Shown here piece by piece: positions 21,399 to 30,117 of a stretch of DNA of 64,000 bases (positions are counted from its first letter, which is position 1; each line of letters begins with the position of its first letter). This DNA is from Alphaproteobacteria bacterium (GTDB lineage: Bacteria; Pseudomonadota; Gammaproteobacteria; Burkholderiales; Burkholderiaceae_C), in assembly GCA_030054175.1 (NCBI GenBank), contig JASGCM010000007.1:1-64000 (forward strand), read 5' to 3'. Both the position numbers and the translations under genes were made by a program. The notes beneath the pieces were generated by a model, which was not told where the DNA came from, did no database searches, and worked only from the letters and a program-made list of their open reading frames with translations.

Positions 21399-22237
21399 GA
21401 TGACACCCAAGAGATCAACCACAGAGCCACAGGGAAGGTAGGCAACAGCGCATCGACCCGGTCGAGTACCCCACCATGCCCTGGCAAAAGCTGGCTGCTG
21501 TCCTTGACCCCGGCGCAGCGCTTCAAAAGCGACTCAACCAAGTCCCCTACCACGCTCAGCGCCGTCAGAAACAACACGCCAAACGCCAACACGGGCCAAC
21601 CCTGCTCAAAGAGGCGGCTATAAATGCTGGGCGAAAAGTCAAGGTAGTGGGCGTCGATTTGCAGCCACACTTGGGCCAGCACCATCACACCGACCACGGC
21701 CCCCACCACCCCTTCCCAACTTTTACCCGGACTGATGCTTGGGGCCAGTTTGCGACGGCCGAAAGTCCGTCCAGAGAAATAAGCGGTGATATCGGCCACC
21801 CACACCAAAAGCAGCACCGACAACATGAAATTGGTACCCAAGACCTTGGCTTGAACCAGTGCCAACCAGGTGGACCACAATACCGCCAAGCCCAAAGCGC
21901 AACGCAACATCTGTGGCAGGGCCAACCACCGCCTCAAGCCGCTGCGCAACATCCAGGCTCCACCCAGCACCCAAAGGGTCGCCATGGCCCACCACAGGGC
22001 GGACCAGTCGGCGTCCAGCCCCCCCCCATGCCAGGTCAGCAGACAGGCCAGCAGGCAGGCCAGCCCCCAAGCCCATGAAACGCCTGACGTACAGCCCATC
22101 AGCCGACCCCACTCCCAACCGCCCAAGGCAATCATCAGCAGGCTGAGTGCCGCCAAAGCATGCGGCTCGGGGTGAAACAGCGCAGGAAGAAAAACCGCCA
22201 CCAGCAGCAGGGCTGTGATGACGCGTTGACGCAGCAT
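21395..22237 (-). CDS. cdsA: phosphatidate cytidylyltransferase
   Basis: Makes CDP-diacylglycerol from phosphatidic acid and CTP, the branch point of phospholipid synthesis. The 280-residue integral membrane protein has about seven or eight hydrophobic helices and the CTP-transferase signature near the C-terminus: SVVGDLVESLLKRCAGVKDSSQLLPGHGGVLDRVDAL. FSGRTFGRRKLAPSISPGKSWEG precedes it. It follows frr by only 6 bp; the uppS gene usually found between them is missing. Confidence 0.96.
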   Translation of the reverse strand: MLRQRVITALLLVAVFLPALFHPEPHALAALSLLMIALGGWEWGRLMGCTSGVSWAWGLACLLACLLTWHGGGLDADWSALWWAMATLWVLGGAWMLRSGLRRWLALPQMLRCALGLAVLWSTWLALVQAKVLGTNFMLSVLLLVWVADITAYFSGRTFGRRKLAPSISPGKSWEGVVGAVVGVMVLAQVWLQIDAHYLDFSPSIYSRLFEQGWPVLAFGVLFLTALSVVGDLVESLLKRCAGVKDSSQLLPGHGGVLDRVDALLPTFPVALWLISWVSS

Positions 22238-22243
22238 GCCGTG

Positions 22244-22804
22244 TCAGACCGCCATGATGTCCTGCTCTTTGGCAGCGACGGCTTTATCGACTTCGGCGAT
22301 GAATTTATCGGTGGTCTTTTGAATATCGGCTTCGGCACGCTTTTGATCGTCCTCAGAGGCCAACTTGTCTTTCACCAACTTCTTGACCGCTTCATTGGCG
22401 TCACGACGCAGGTTGCGCACCGCCACTTTGGCGTTTTCGCCCTCACCTCGCACCACCTTGGTCAGCTCTTTGCGCCGCTCTTCGGTCATGGGCGGCATCG
22501 GCACCCGAATCAGGTCACCCATGGCGGCCGGATTCAAACCCAAGTCACTGTCGCGAATCGCCTTTTCAATTTTGGCGCCCATGCCTTTTTCCCAGGGTTG
22601 CACGCTGATGGTGCGGGCGTCAAGCAAGGCCACATTGGCCACCTGTTTGATCGGCGTGGGGTTGCCGTAATAGTCGACCATCACGTTCTCGAGCAAGGCG
22701 GGATTGGCACGGCCCGTGCGGATTTTGCTCAGATGACCATTCAGGGCCGTGATGGATTGGGCCATTTTGGCGTCGGTACTTTTCTTGATGTCGGCAATGC
22801 TCAT
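22244..22804 (-). CDS. frr: ribosome recycling factor
   Basis: With EF-G, splits post-termination ribosomes. The 186 residues match RRF over the full length: a three-helix bundle with [39 protein letters not shown] near the start, [13 protein letters not shown] in the middle, and a C-terminal helix with Lys/Glu heptads. It lies 30 bp after pyrH in the standard rpsB-tsf-pyrH-frr order. Confidence 0.98.
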   Translation of the reverse strand: MSIADIKKSTDAKMAQSITALNGHLSKIRTGRANPALLENVMVDYYGNPTPIKQVANVALLDARTISVQPWEKGMGAKIEKAIRDSDLGLNPAAMGDLIRVPMPPMTEERRKELTKVVRGEGENAKVAVRNLRRDANEAVKKLVKDKLASEDDQKRAEADIQKTTDKFIAEVDKAVAAKEQDIMAV

Positions 22805-22834
22805 GATCGTTACAAGGGGTTCGGTGGATGAACT

Positions 22835-23557
22835 TCAGGCGTAAACGAGGGTGCCCTCGTCTTCACCCATGACAACGCGCTTGAGGGCGCCGTTCTTGAA
22901 GATGGAGAATACCTTGATTGGCAGTTTCTGGTCGCGGCACAGGGCAAAAGCCGTGGCGTCCATGATGCCCAGGTTTTGCTCAATGGCATCATCAAAGCTG
23001 ATCTTGGCGTAACGGGTGGCATTCGGGTTTTTCTTGGGGTCGGCGCTGTAGACGCCGTCGACCTTGGTCGCTTTCAGCACCAATTCGGCACCAATTTCGG
23101 CGCCACGCAAGGCTGCCGCAGTATCGGTGGTGAAAAAGGGATTGCCCGTTCCAGCAGCAAAAATCACCACTTTGCCCTCTTCCAGATACTGCAAGGCCTT
23201 GGGGCGCACATAAGGCTCGACCACCTGCTCAATGGCAATGGCCGACATCACCCGCGCAGTCAGTCCGGCTTTGTTCATGGTGTCGGCCAATGCCAAGGCG
23301 TTCATGACCGTGGCCAACATGCCCATGTAATCGGCTGTGGCACGGTCCATGCCCACCGAACCGCCGGCCACACCGCGAAAGATATTCCCCCCACCAATCA
23401 CCACTGCCACTTGCACGCCCAGACGGGTGACTTCGGCCACCTCGTCGACCATGCGAACGATGGTGGCGCGGTTGATGCCAAAAGCGTCATCGCCCATCAG
23501 GGCCTCACCCGACAGCTTGAGCAAAATGCGCTGGTGGGCAGGACGGCTGACAGTCAT
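22835..23557 (-). CDS. pyrH: UMP kinase
   Basis: Phosphorylates UMP to UDP; a hexameric, GTP-activated and UTP-inhibited bacterial enzyme of the amino-acid-kinase fold. The 240 residues show [12 protein letters not shown] near the start, [33 protein letters not shown], and the C-terminal [16 protein letters not shown] ending (here [14 protein letters not shown]). It starts about 80 bp after tsf, beyond a strong terminator hairpin, so it may rely on readthrough or its own promoter. Confidence 0.97.
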   Translation of the reverse strand: MTVSRPAHQRILLKLSGEALMGDDAFGINRATIVRMVDEVAEVTRLGVQVAVVIGGGNIFRGVAGGSVGMDRATADYMGMLATVMNALALADTMNKAGLTARVMSAIAIEQVVEPYVRPKALQYLEEGKVVIFAAGTGNPFFTTDTAAALRGAEIGAELVLKATKVDGVYSADPKKNPNATRYAKISFDDAIEQNLGIMDATAFALCRDQKLPIKVFSIFKNGALKRVVMGEDEGTLVYA

Positions 23558-23602
23558 GATGAGGTTCTCCTTGTTGGCGTGAGTGTAGCTTTTTTCAGGG
23601 TG

Positions 23603-23633
23603 AAAAAAAAAAAAGGAACCGAAGTCCCTTTTT
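23603..23633 (-). terminator. intrinsic terminator after tsf, UUCG tetraloop
   Basis: On the minus strand a 10-bp stem (AAAAAGGGAC with GUUCCUUUUU, one G-U pair) closes a UUCG tetraloop at 23610-23633. A run of 12 T follows immediately. It begins five bases after the tsf stop. UUCG-capped hairpins are unusually stable, so this should end most rpsB-tsf transcripts before pyrH. Confidence 0.9.
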
Positions 23634-23637
23634 CAGT

Positions 23638-24531
23638 TCAGCCGTTTTGTTTGGCGGCGGCCACTTGGGCAGCCACCTCGGCAGCAAAGTCATCGACCTT
23701 CTTCTCGATCCCCTCACCCACCACATACAGCGTGAAAGACTTCACTTGGGTATTGGCGGCCTTGAGCATCTGCTCGACGGTCTGCTTGTCGTTCTTGACG
23801 AAGGGCTGATTGAACAGAGACACCTCTTTGAGGTACTTTTGCACCGAGCCTTCAATCATCTTGCCGACGATCTCGGCCGGCTTGCCCGACTCGGCGGCCT
23901 TGGCGGTGGCCACCGAGCGCTCTTTTTCAATCAATTCGGCGGGCACATTGGCCGAAGTCAGTGCCACCGGCTTCATGGCAGCCACGTGCATGGCCACGTC
24001 GCGGGCGGCAGACTCGTCGCCTTCGAACTCAACCATCACGCCGATGCGAGTGCCGTGCAGATAGGAAGTCAGTTGTGCGGCACCGTCAAACAACTTGAAG
24101 CGGCGAAAGCTCATGTTCTCGCCGATTTTGCCGATCAGGCCTTTGCGCACATCTTCCAGGGTAGGACCAAAACCATCTTGGCTGTATGCCAGGGCGCCCA
24201 GGGCCCCGATGTCGGCGGGCTTGTGCTGTGCGGCCAATTGGGCAGCGGCCTTGACCATGGCCAGGAACGAATCGTTCTTGGTCACGAAGTCGGTTTCGCA
24301 ATTGATCTCGACCAAGGCACCCACCTTGCCGATGATGTGGCTGCTGACGACGCCCTCTGCGGTCACGCGCGAGGCGGCCTTGCCGGCCTTGCTGCCCAGC
24401 TTCACGCGCAACAACTCTTCGGCCTTGGCCATATCGCCGTCGGCCTCGGTCAGGGCCTTCTTGCATTCCATCATGGGGGCATCGGTCTTGGCGCGCAGCT
24501 CGGCGACCATGCTTGCGGTAATTGCTGCCAT
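23638..24531 (-). CDS. tsf: translation elongation factor Ts
   Basis: Nucleotide exchange factor for EF-Tu. The 297 residues have an N-terminal UBA-like domain ([39 protein letters not shown]) with the TDAPMMECK loop and the core dimerisation region containing [21 protein letters not shown] sequence (here [17 protein letters not shown]). A C-terminal module with [13 protein letters not shown] follows. It comes after rpsB with an intervening hairpin terminator/attenuator and ends just before a UUCG terminator. Confidence 0.98.
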   Translation of the reverse strand: MAAITASMVAELRAKTDAPMMECKKALTEADGDMAKAEELLRVKLGSKAGKAASRVTAEGVVSSHIIGKVGALVEINCETDFVTKNDSFLAMVKAAAQLAAQHKPADIGALGALAYSQDGFGPTLEDVRKGLIGKIGENMSFRRFKLFDGAAQLTSYLHGTRIGVMVEFEGDESAARDVAMHVAAMKPVALTSANVPAELIEKERSVATAKAAESGKPAEIVGKMIEGSVQKYLKEVSLFNQPFVKNDKQTVEQMLKAANTQVKSFTLYVVGEGIEKKVDDFAAEVAAQVAAAKQNG

Positions 24532-24566
24532 GTTTTTCTCCGTGTTCAGTCTGAATGTTTGTTCAT

Positions 24567-24591
24567 GAAAAAGGGGCTGAATTCAGCCCCT
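24567..24591 (-). terminator. hairpin with T-tail between rpsB and tsf
   Basis: AGGGGCTGAATTCAGCCCCT (24572-24591) is a perfect 20-bp palindrome. On the minus strand TTTTT follows it directly (24568-24572). It can fold as an intrinsic terminator 38 bp after the rpsB stop and 35 bp before tsf, and would lower tsf expression relative to rpsB. Confidence 0.7.
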
Positions 24592-24597
24592 GTGGCC

Positions 24598-24615
24598 AGG
24601 CCCGACAACGGGCCT
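24598..24615. repeat. second hairpin between rpsB and tsf
   Basis: AGGCCCG (24598-24604) and CGGGCCT (24609-24615) form a 7-bp stem with a four-base loop. It lies just after the rpsB stop and upstream of the terminator hairpin. With no T-run, it is more likely an mRNA 3'-end stabiliser or processing site than a terminator. Confidence 0.5.
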
Positions 24616-24629
24616 TGGGCGGGTGGGGT

Positions 24630-25385
24630 TCAGGCGGAAGCGCCGTCCTCGACTTCGACGAACTCATCGCTGCCTTCGCTGCTGGCAGCGGCCACCACTT
24701 CGGAGACCTCATTGGCGCGGCCTTCCAAAATTGCGTCGGCTATGCCACGGGCATACAGGGTGACGGCCTTGGAAGAATCGTCGTTACCGGGGATGATGTA
24801 GTCGATGCCTTCGGGAGAATGGTTGGTGTCGACCACGCCAATCAAAGGAATGCCCAGTTTGCGAGCTTCAGCCACGGCGATCTTGTGATAACCGACATCG
24901 ATCACGAAAATCGCGTCAGGCAGAGTGTTCATGTCCTGAATGCCGCCAATGTCCTTTTCCAGCTTGTCCAACTCACGACTGAACATCAGCTGTTCTTTTT
25001 TACTCATGCTGTCCAGGCCAGCTTCTTGTTGGGCCTTTATGTCTTTCAGGCGCTTGATGGAGGTCTTGACGGTTTTGAAATTGGTCAGCATGCCGCCCAG
25101 CCAACGCTGATCGACATAAGGCACACCGGCGCGTTGCGCTTCAGCAGCCACGATTTCACGTGCTTGTCGCTTGGTGCCCACCATCAACACATTGCCACGG
25201 TTGGCGGCCAATTGGCGCACGAACTTCATGGCTTCCTGATACATCGGAAGCGATTTTTCCAGGTTGATGATGTGGATCTTGTTGCGATGGCCAAAAATGA
25301 AGGGGGCCATCTTGGGGTTCCAGAAGCGGGTTTGGTGTCCGAAATGGACGCCGGCTTCCAGCATTTCGCGCATGGTGGTGGACAT
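24630..25385 (-). CDS. rpsB: 30S ribosomal protein S2
   Basis: Small-subunit protein needed for S1 binding to the ribosome. The 251 residues are typical S2: [23 protein letters not shown] at the start, [11 protein letters not shown], the coiled-coil insertion around 105-150, [32 protein letters not shown] and an acidic C-terminus. The ATG at 25385 has GGAGAG five bases upstream. The frame extends 23 codons further upstream, but that part is the structured leader and not conserved protein. Confidence 0.98.
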   Translation of the reverse strand: MSTTMREMLEAGVHFGHQTRFWNPKMAPFIFGHRNKIHIINLEKSLPMYQEAMKFVRQLAANRGNVLMVGTKRQAREIVAAEAQRAGVPYVDQRWLGGMLTNFKTVKTSIKRLKDIKAQQEAGLDSMSKKEQLMFSRELDKLEKDIGGIQDMNTLPDAIFVIDVGYHKIAVAEARKLGIPLIGVVDTNHSPEGIDYIIPGNDDSSKAVTLYARGIADAILEGRANEVSEVVAAASSEGSDEFVEVEDGASA

Positions 25386-25414
25386 GGTGTCTCTCCAAAG
25401 GTTGGGTCTAAAAT

Positions 25415-25498
25415 CCGGCTCGAATGGGGTTGCCGCGCTAGAGGCAACCACCACACCTTCATGAGCCGGTCAGCGATTGATTCGTCCCGACTTGGGAC
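25415..25498 (-). promoter_or_regulatory. structured rpsB leader, candidate S2 autoregulatory site
   Basis: In the rpsB leader (minus strand) a 7-bp outer stem CCGGCTC/GAGCCGG (25463-25469 with 25415-25421) encloses an inner 7-bp stem GGTTGCC/GGCAACC (25443-25449 with 25428-25434) with an 8-nt loop. A third small hairpin GTCCC/GGGAC lies upstream (25484-25498). rpsB leaders bind S2 for feedback in gammaproteobacteria. A similar role here is inference. Confidence 0.5.
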
Positions 25499-25509
25499 AA
25501 AACTTTTGG

Positions 25510-25515
25510 ATTCTA
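25510..25515 (-). promoter_or_regulatory. possible rpsB promoter -10 element
   Basis: TAGAAT on the minus strand matches the -10 consensus at five of six positions and is preceded by TGTGT. The -35 is weak. It would give a leader of about 120 nt containing the hairpins described for rpsB. Confidence 0.4.
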
Positions 25516-25617
25516 ACACACACCCTTGTGCTCGATCTGCGCCCCAAAGCCGACCCCCTACCCTTGCACGACGAGGCGGCCAGCCGTCGGGTTGTAGCCG
25601 ACAGGTTGGCGCGCAAT

Positions 25618-25640
25618 CAAAAGGGGGCCCAAAGCCCCCT
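25618..25640 (-). terminator. intrinsic terminator after the SDR gene
   Basis: AGGGGGC (25622-25628) pairs with GCCCCCT (25634-25640) around a five-base loop. Read on the minus strand the hairpin is followed by TTTTG. It lies 38 bp after the stop of the short-chain dehydrogenase gene and insulates it from rpsB. Confidence 0.7.
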
Positions 25641-25677
25641 GGTGCGGCGGGCTTGGAGCCCACAACCCCATCCGAAT

Positions 25678-26430
25678 TCAACCACGGCCGGCAAACGGCA
25701 TCTTCGTGGCCATGACGGTGTGGAACATCACGTTGGCTTCCAAGGGCAGATTGGCCATGTACAGCACCGACTGCCCCACAATGGCCACGTCCATCAAGGG
25801 CTCGGCCTTGGTTTCGCCATTGGCTTGCAACACGCCTTTGGCCATCCGGCTGGCCAGCGGTGTCGCGGCATTGCCGACATCGATCTGGCCCACCGCGATC
25901 TCGTAGCGGCGCCCATCGAGAGACGCCGCCTTGGTCAAGCCAGACACCGCATGCTTGGTCGCGGTGTAGGCAATCGAGTGCGGACGAGGAGTGGTGGCCG
26001 AAATCGAACCGTTGTTGATGATGCGCCCCCCCTTGGGGTTTTGGTCTTTCATGACCCGAAACGCATTTTGAATGCCGTAGAACATGCCATTGAGGTTGGT
26101 ATCCACCACCGCTTTCCACTGATCGATGCTGAGTTCTTCCAATGGAATCGCCGGAGCGCCGATGCCGGCGTTGTTGAATAACAAATCCACCCGGCCATGG
26201 GTCAAGACTGCCGCATCAAACAGGGCCCGAACAGAGTCGGGGTGGGTCACATCGGTGGGCACCGCCATGGCTTTCGCCCCGACACCGGCTAAAGCGATGG
26301 TCTCTTGCAAGGCATCCGCGCGACGCCCCGCCAACACCACCTGCCAGCCATCGCCCAAGAGCGCCAGCGCAGCCGCCTGACCAATGCCCGATCCGGCTCC
26401 TGTGACGATTGCAACCTTGTTCTTGCTCAT
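25678..26430 (-). CDS. short-chain dehydrogenase/reductase
   Basis: A classical SDR, probably NADP(H)- or NAD(H)-dependent, substrate unknown. The 250 residues have the cofactor loop TGAGSGIG at 10-17, the structural NNAGIG near 86, and the catalytic Ser...YxxxK set ([25 protein letters not shown], Tyr/Lys around 150-155). It has its own terminator and diverges from a TctC-like binding protein and the monooxygenase/CMD fusion across 68 bp. The three may serve one catabolic pathway, but nothing in the sequence fixes the substrate. Confidence 0.85.
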   Translation of the reverse strand: MSKNKVAIVTGAGSGIGQAAALALLGDGWQVVLAGRRADALQETIALAGVGAKAMAVPTDVTHPDSVRALFDAAVLTHGRVDLLFNNAGIGAPAIPLEELSIDQWKAVVDTNLNGMFYGIQNAFRVMKDQNPKGGRIINNGSISATTPRPHSIAYTATKHAVSGLTKAASLDGRRYEIAVGQIDVGNAATPLASRMAKGVLQANGETKAEPLMDVAIVGQSVLYMANLPLEANVMFHTVMATKMPFAGRG

Positions 26431-26498
26431 GAATGTTCTCCTCTGGATGGTCAGGAAATGTACAACAATAGATGCTTTGCCGTTGTCCGGAGTTCGAC

Positions 26499-27488
26499 AT
26501 GAAAAAATCTTTTCGACACCTGTTGCTGGCCTTCGGGCTCGGCAGCGCCTTGAGCGCCCAAGCCCAAACCACGACCGAATGGCCCCAACAACCCATCACC
26601 CTGGTCATGACCTTCCCCGCCGGCTCGGGGGTGGATGTCGTCGCACGACAAATCCAGGAGCCCCTGGGCAAGCTGCTGGGCCAACCGGTCGTGATCGACT
26701 ACAAGCCGGGGGCGGCAGGCAACATCGCCAGCGAGTTCGTGGCCCGTGCCAAACCCGATGGTTACACCCTGGTCTTTGGCACCGCCGCCACACACGGCAG
26801 CAATGCCGCCTTGTACAAAAACTTGAGCTTCGACGTCGAGACCGACTTCGTGCCGGTGGCGCCCATCCTTGACGTCTCGAACGTGCTCACCATCAACCCC
26901 GATGTCATCGACGTCAAATCGATCAAAGAATTCGTCGATCTGGTCAAGGCCAATCCGGGGAAATACAACTTCGCCTCGACCGGAAACGGCACCGGCACCC
27001 ACATGGCTTTTGCCGAGTTCAACTCGCGACTGGGGCTGAGCATGATCCATGTGCCCTACAAAGGCGGCCCCGAGGCCATGACCTCGGTGCTCAAGGGTGA
27101 AACCTGCTGCATCATGAACCAGGTTCAAACCGTGCTCACCCATTACAAAGCCGGCAAAGTGCGACTGCTGGGGGTGACCACGGCCAAGCGTGTCAGCGCT
27201 GTGCCCGAGGTGCCCACCATCGCCGACAGCGGTCTCAATGGCTCCAAGGGGTTTGACAGCTCGATCTGGTTCGCCGTCTTTGCACCCAAGGGCACCGATG
27301 CCCGCGCGGTACAAAAACTCAACCAAGCCATCCGCACTGTGTTGGAGAGCCCGGAAACACGCGCCAAATTGGAAGCCGCTGGTAACTCGGTGCGGATCGA
27401 ATACCCCGAACAATTCAAAACCACGGTGCGCGCCAACCGCGCCAAATGGGCCGAAGTGGTCAAAGCCGCCCGCATCACCATCGACTGA
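26499..27488 (+). CDS. Bug-family (TctC-type) periplasmic solute-binding protein
   Basis: Periplasmic receptor of the type that feeds tripartite tricarboxylate transporters; the Bug family is greatly expanded in Burkholderiales and many members have no dedicated permease. The 329-residue precursor has a signal peptide (1-22, ending SALSAQA) and the family signatures [53 protein letters not shown] and [17 protein letters not shown]. The ATG at 26499 is chosen because the signal peptide begins there. No TctA/TctB genes are adjacent. Only two bases separate it from the next gene, so the ligand is probably the substrate, or a relative, of that fused enzyme. Confidence 0.88.
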   Translation: MKKSFRHLLLAFGLGSALSAQAQTTTEWPQQPITLVMTFPAGSGVDVVARQIQEPLGKLLGQPVVIDYKPGAAGNIASEFVARAKPDGYTLVFGTAATHGSNAALYKNLSFDVETDFVPVAPILDVSNVLTINPDVIDVKSIKEFVDLVKANPGKYNFASTGNGTGTHMAFAEFNSRLGLSMIHVPYKGGPEAMTSVLKGETCCIMNQVQTVLTHYKAGKVRLLGVTTAKRVSAVPEVPTIADSGLNGSKGFDSSIWFAVFAPKGTDARAVQKLNQAIRTVLESPETRAKLEAAGNSVRIEYPEQFKTTVRANRAKWAEVVKAARITID

Positions 27489-27490
27489 GC

Positions 27491-30025
27491 ATGGCCTACA
27501 GCGAAAACCCTGCCGAGGGCTTGATCGAGCTGGAGCAACGGGTGCGCGATGACCTCGCCTGCCTGTGCCTGCCCGCCAAACCCTGGATGCCGACCCTGCA
27601 TCAACGGGGGCAGGCCGTGCACGACGTCGTCGTGGTTGGAGCCGGCATGGCTGGCCTGACATTGACCGCTGCCCTCACCCACTTGGGCATCGGCGTGCAC
27701 CTGATCGACCGTGCCCCCGCCGGACTGGAGGGGCCATGGATCACCACCGCCCGCATGGAAACCTTGCGCTCCCCCAAAGAACTGACCGGGCCGGCACTGG
27801 GCATCCCCAGTCTGACCTTTCGGGCCTGGTACGTGGCGCAATTTGGTGCGACCGCCTGGACCGCTTTGGACAAAATTCCACGCTTGCAATGGGCGCAATA
27901 CCTGCTCTGGTACCGTCGGGTCCTGGGCATCACGGTCCACAACCAACACACCCTATCGGAACTGCAACCCCACACTGATCGCGTTGCATTGCAAGTTCAA
28001 ACCCCCAACGAAGATCCCCACACCCTATGGGCGCGCAGGGTGGTGCTTGCCACGGGCCGCGACGGCTTGGGCGGTCCCTGGGTCCCGTCCTGGGCACACA
28101 GCCTGCCGACCCAACGATGGGTTCACTCTTCGCACCTCTGGCCCAATGATCGCTTCGCTGGCCTGCGCGTGGTCGTGATCGGCGCTGGCGCTTCGGCCAT
28201 GGACGCCGCCGCCACAGCCTTGGAACACGGCGCCCGCGAAGCCCGGTTGCTGATTCGCCGCAGTCAAATGCCGCTGATCAACAAAAGCAAAGGTTCGGGC
28301 AGTCCCGGCATGGCACACGGCTACTGGGCCCTTCCTGATGAATGGAAATGGCGCTTTCGCCATTACATCAACCAGCAACAAGTGCCCGCCCCCAAAGGCA
28401 GCACCCTGCGAGTCTCACGCCAAGCCCAAGCCCATTTCCACTTTGGCATTCGGGTCGAAAGCGCCGAAGTGCGCGAAAAGCAAGTTCTGCTGCACACCAA
28501 TCAGGGCAACGTCACCACCGACGCCATCGTTTTCTCGACTGGATTCCGCTCTGACTGGGTTCAACGTCCAGAATTCGCCACCCTGGCACCTCATGTGCGA
28601 CTGTGGCAAGACCGTTATGCCCCCCCGGCGGGTCTGGACGATGAAGAACTATCGCAATCCCCCGACTTGGGTGAGCTGTTCGAATTTCAATCCAAGTCAA
28701 CCGGCACCTGTCCCGGCCTGGAACGCATTCACTGCTTCAACTATGCCGGAGCCCTTTCGCAAGGGGCTGGTGCCGGCGACATCCCGCAAATCAGCGATGG
28801 GGCTCAACGCCTCGCGCGCGGTTTGGCCACCCGCTTTTTGGTCGAAGACGTCGACCACCATTTTGAACAACTGACCCGATATGCCGATCAAGAATTGGAC
28901 GGCAGCGAATGGAAACCTGACTTCATGCCCAACGACCTCATCAACCAACTGGTCTGTCCGCACCCCGACAACCCCTTGATTGCCTTGCGGCTGCAACGCG
29001 AGAAAGTCGTGCTGGCCAGCCAAGCCAGCCTTGAGGCCGTGATGGACGCCAGCCTGGCTGGCCTGAGCCAGAACCAGCGCCTGCACGTGGCCGCCATCGT
29101 TGCCGAGCACAGCGGATCGCCCGAATTGGCGCAGTTCTACCGCCGCCACCCAGCCCATGGACATCGCCCCGAAGGCGCCCTGCAATCCAGCATCGAGCAG
29201 TTTGCCCGCACGTTGTCACGACGCCCTGGCGATGGCGACCGCGACCTGCTCCTGAGCCTGCCGCAAGCTGGCTTGGCCACGCCCGACATCGTGACTCTGG
29301 CCCAATTGGTGGGATTGGTGGCTTATCAAGCCCGCGTGATCTGCGGCATGCGCATGCTGTCTCAGTGGCAGGCCGCACCTGCAACTGCCGCAATCCCTGC
29401 CATCGAAGACAGCACTTTTGTCCACCCGACCCAATGCCCCAAACCGGGCGAACCCGTGCGCGTCAACGGCTTCACCAGCGAAGAGCTGGGATGGCGTGCC
29501 TGGTTGCCCGTGCTGAATCCGGCACAAGCCACTGATCAGCAATTGGGCGTGCTTAAAGCCAGCCACCCCAGCGCCATGACCTCGGATTACTATCTGTTGC
29601 TGGCCCACCAACCGGTCATCCTGGAGCATCGCTCAGCCGCCTTCAACGCCATCATGTATGCCCCCGGCGGCCTCAATCGCGCCGAACGCGAACTGGCCAG
29701 TACCGTGGTCTCACGCGTCAACGGCTGCGTCTATTGCGCCGCTGTCCACGCCTTGCGTTTTGAGCAACTGAGCAAGCGAAACGATGTCATTGCCCAAGTG
29801 TTTGAACAGCCGCATGGGGCTGGAACCACCGCGCGCGAAAAAGCACTGATCCAATTCGCAATCGACATGACTGAACAACCTGAACAACTGGGCGCCACCC
29901 AAGCCCAAGCCATGGCTGATGTGGGCTTGAGCCCGCTGGAGATGCTGGATTTGATCCACGCCGTGGCCATCTTTGCCTGGGCCAACCGCCTCATGCTCAA
30001 CCTGGGCGAACCTGTGTACAGATGA
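27491..30025 (+). CDS. flavin monooxygenase / CMD / AhpD-like triple fusion
   Basis: An 844-residue protein with three parts. Residues about 45-455 resemble flavin-containing monooxygenases: FAD loop GAGMAG at 50-55, NADPH loop GAGASA at 231-236, and ATGRDGLGG and FSTGF segments. Residues about 485-630 resemble a CMD-type helical domain without a CxxC. Residues about 645-844 resemble alkylhydroperoxidase-like proteins, with the redox motif CVYCAAVH at 746-753. The last two parts look like the paired families annotated Avi_7170 and Avi_7169, normally separate genes (from memory). Expected chemistry is flavin-dependent oxygenation plus peroxide or lactone handling; substrate unknown. It follows the binding-protein gene by two bases and ends at a terminator hairpin. 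Confidence 0.8.
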   Translation: MAYSENPAEGLIELEQRVRDDLACLCLPAKPWMPTLHQRGQAVHDVVVVGAGMAGLTLTAALTHLGIGVHLIDRAPAGLEGPWITTARMETLRSPKELTGPALGIPSLTFRAWYVAQFGATAWTALDKIPRLQWAQYLLWYRRVLGITVHNQHTLSELQPHTDRVALQVQTPNEDPHTLWARRVVLATGRDGLGGPWVPSWAHSLPTQRWVHSSHLWPNDRFAGLRVVVIGAGASAMDAAATALEHGAREARLLIRRSQMPLINKSKGSGSPGMAHGYWALPDEWKWRFRHYINQQQVPAPKGSTLRVSRQAQAHFHFGIRVESAEVREKQVLLHTNQGNVTTDAIVFSTGFRSDWVQRPEFATLAPHVRLWQDRYAPPAGLDDEELSQSPDLGELFEFQSKSTGTCPGLERIHCFNYAGALSQGAGAGDIPQISDGAQRLARGLATRFLVEDVDHHFEQLTRYADQELDGSEWKPDFMPNDLINQLVCPHPDNPLIALRLQREKVVLASQASLEAVMDASLAGLSQNQRLHVAAIVAEHSGSPELAQFYRRHPAHGHRPEGALQSSIEQFARTLSRRPGDGDRDLLLSLPQAGLATPDIVTLAQLVGLVAYQARVICGMRMLSQWQAAPATAAIPAIEDSTFVHPTQCPKPGEPVRVNGFTSEELGWRAWLPVLNPAQATDQQLGVLKASHPSAMTSDYYLLLAHQPVILEHRSAAFNAIMYAPGGLNRAERELASTVVSRVNGCVYCAAVHALRFEQLSKRNDVIAQVFEQPHGAGTTAREKALIQFAIDMTEQPEQLGATQAQAMADVGLSPLEMLDLIHAVAIFAWANRLMLNLGEPVYR

Positions 30026-30077
30026 ATCCCCCAGCAAGAAATTGGGTCGCCAACCGCGACCCAGCCGAGCGAGGAAA

Positions 30078-30117
30078 CCAGGCGGGGGGGGCAGTGGGTC
30101 AACGCCTGGCTTTTTTC
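30078..30117 (+). terminator. terminator after the monooxygenase fusion
   Basis: CCAGGCG (30078-30084) pairs with CGCCTGG (30103-30109) across an 18-base loop and is followed by CTTTTTT. A second hairpin without T-tail, GGGTCGC/GCGACCC, lies just before it at 30044-30062. The terminator overlaps the 3' end of the convergent rnr gene. Confidence 0.6.

Noticed and set aside
30044..30062. GGGTCGC/GCGACCC hairpin as the main terminator of the monooxygenase gene.
   Set aside because: No T-run follows; the hairpin at 30078-30109 with CTTTTTT is the better candidate.
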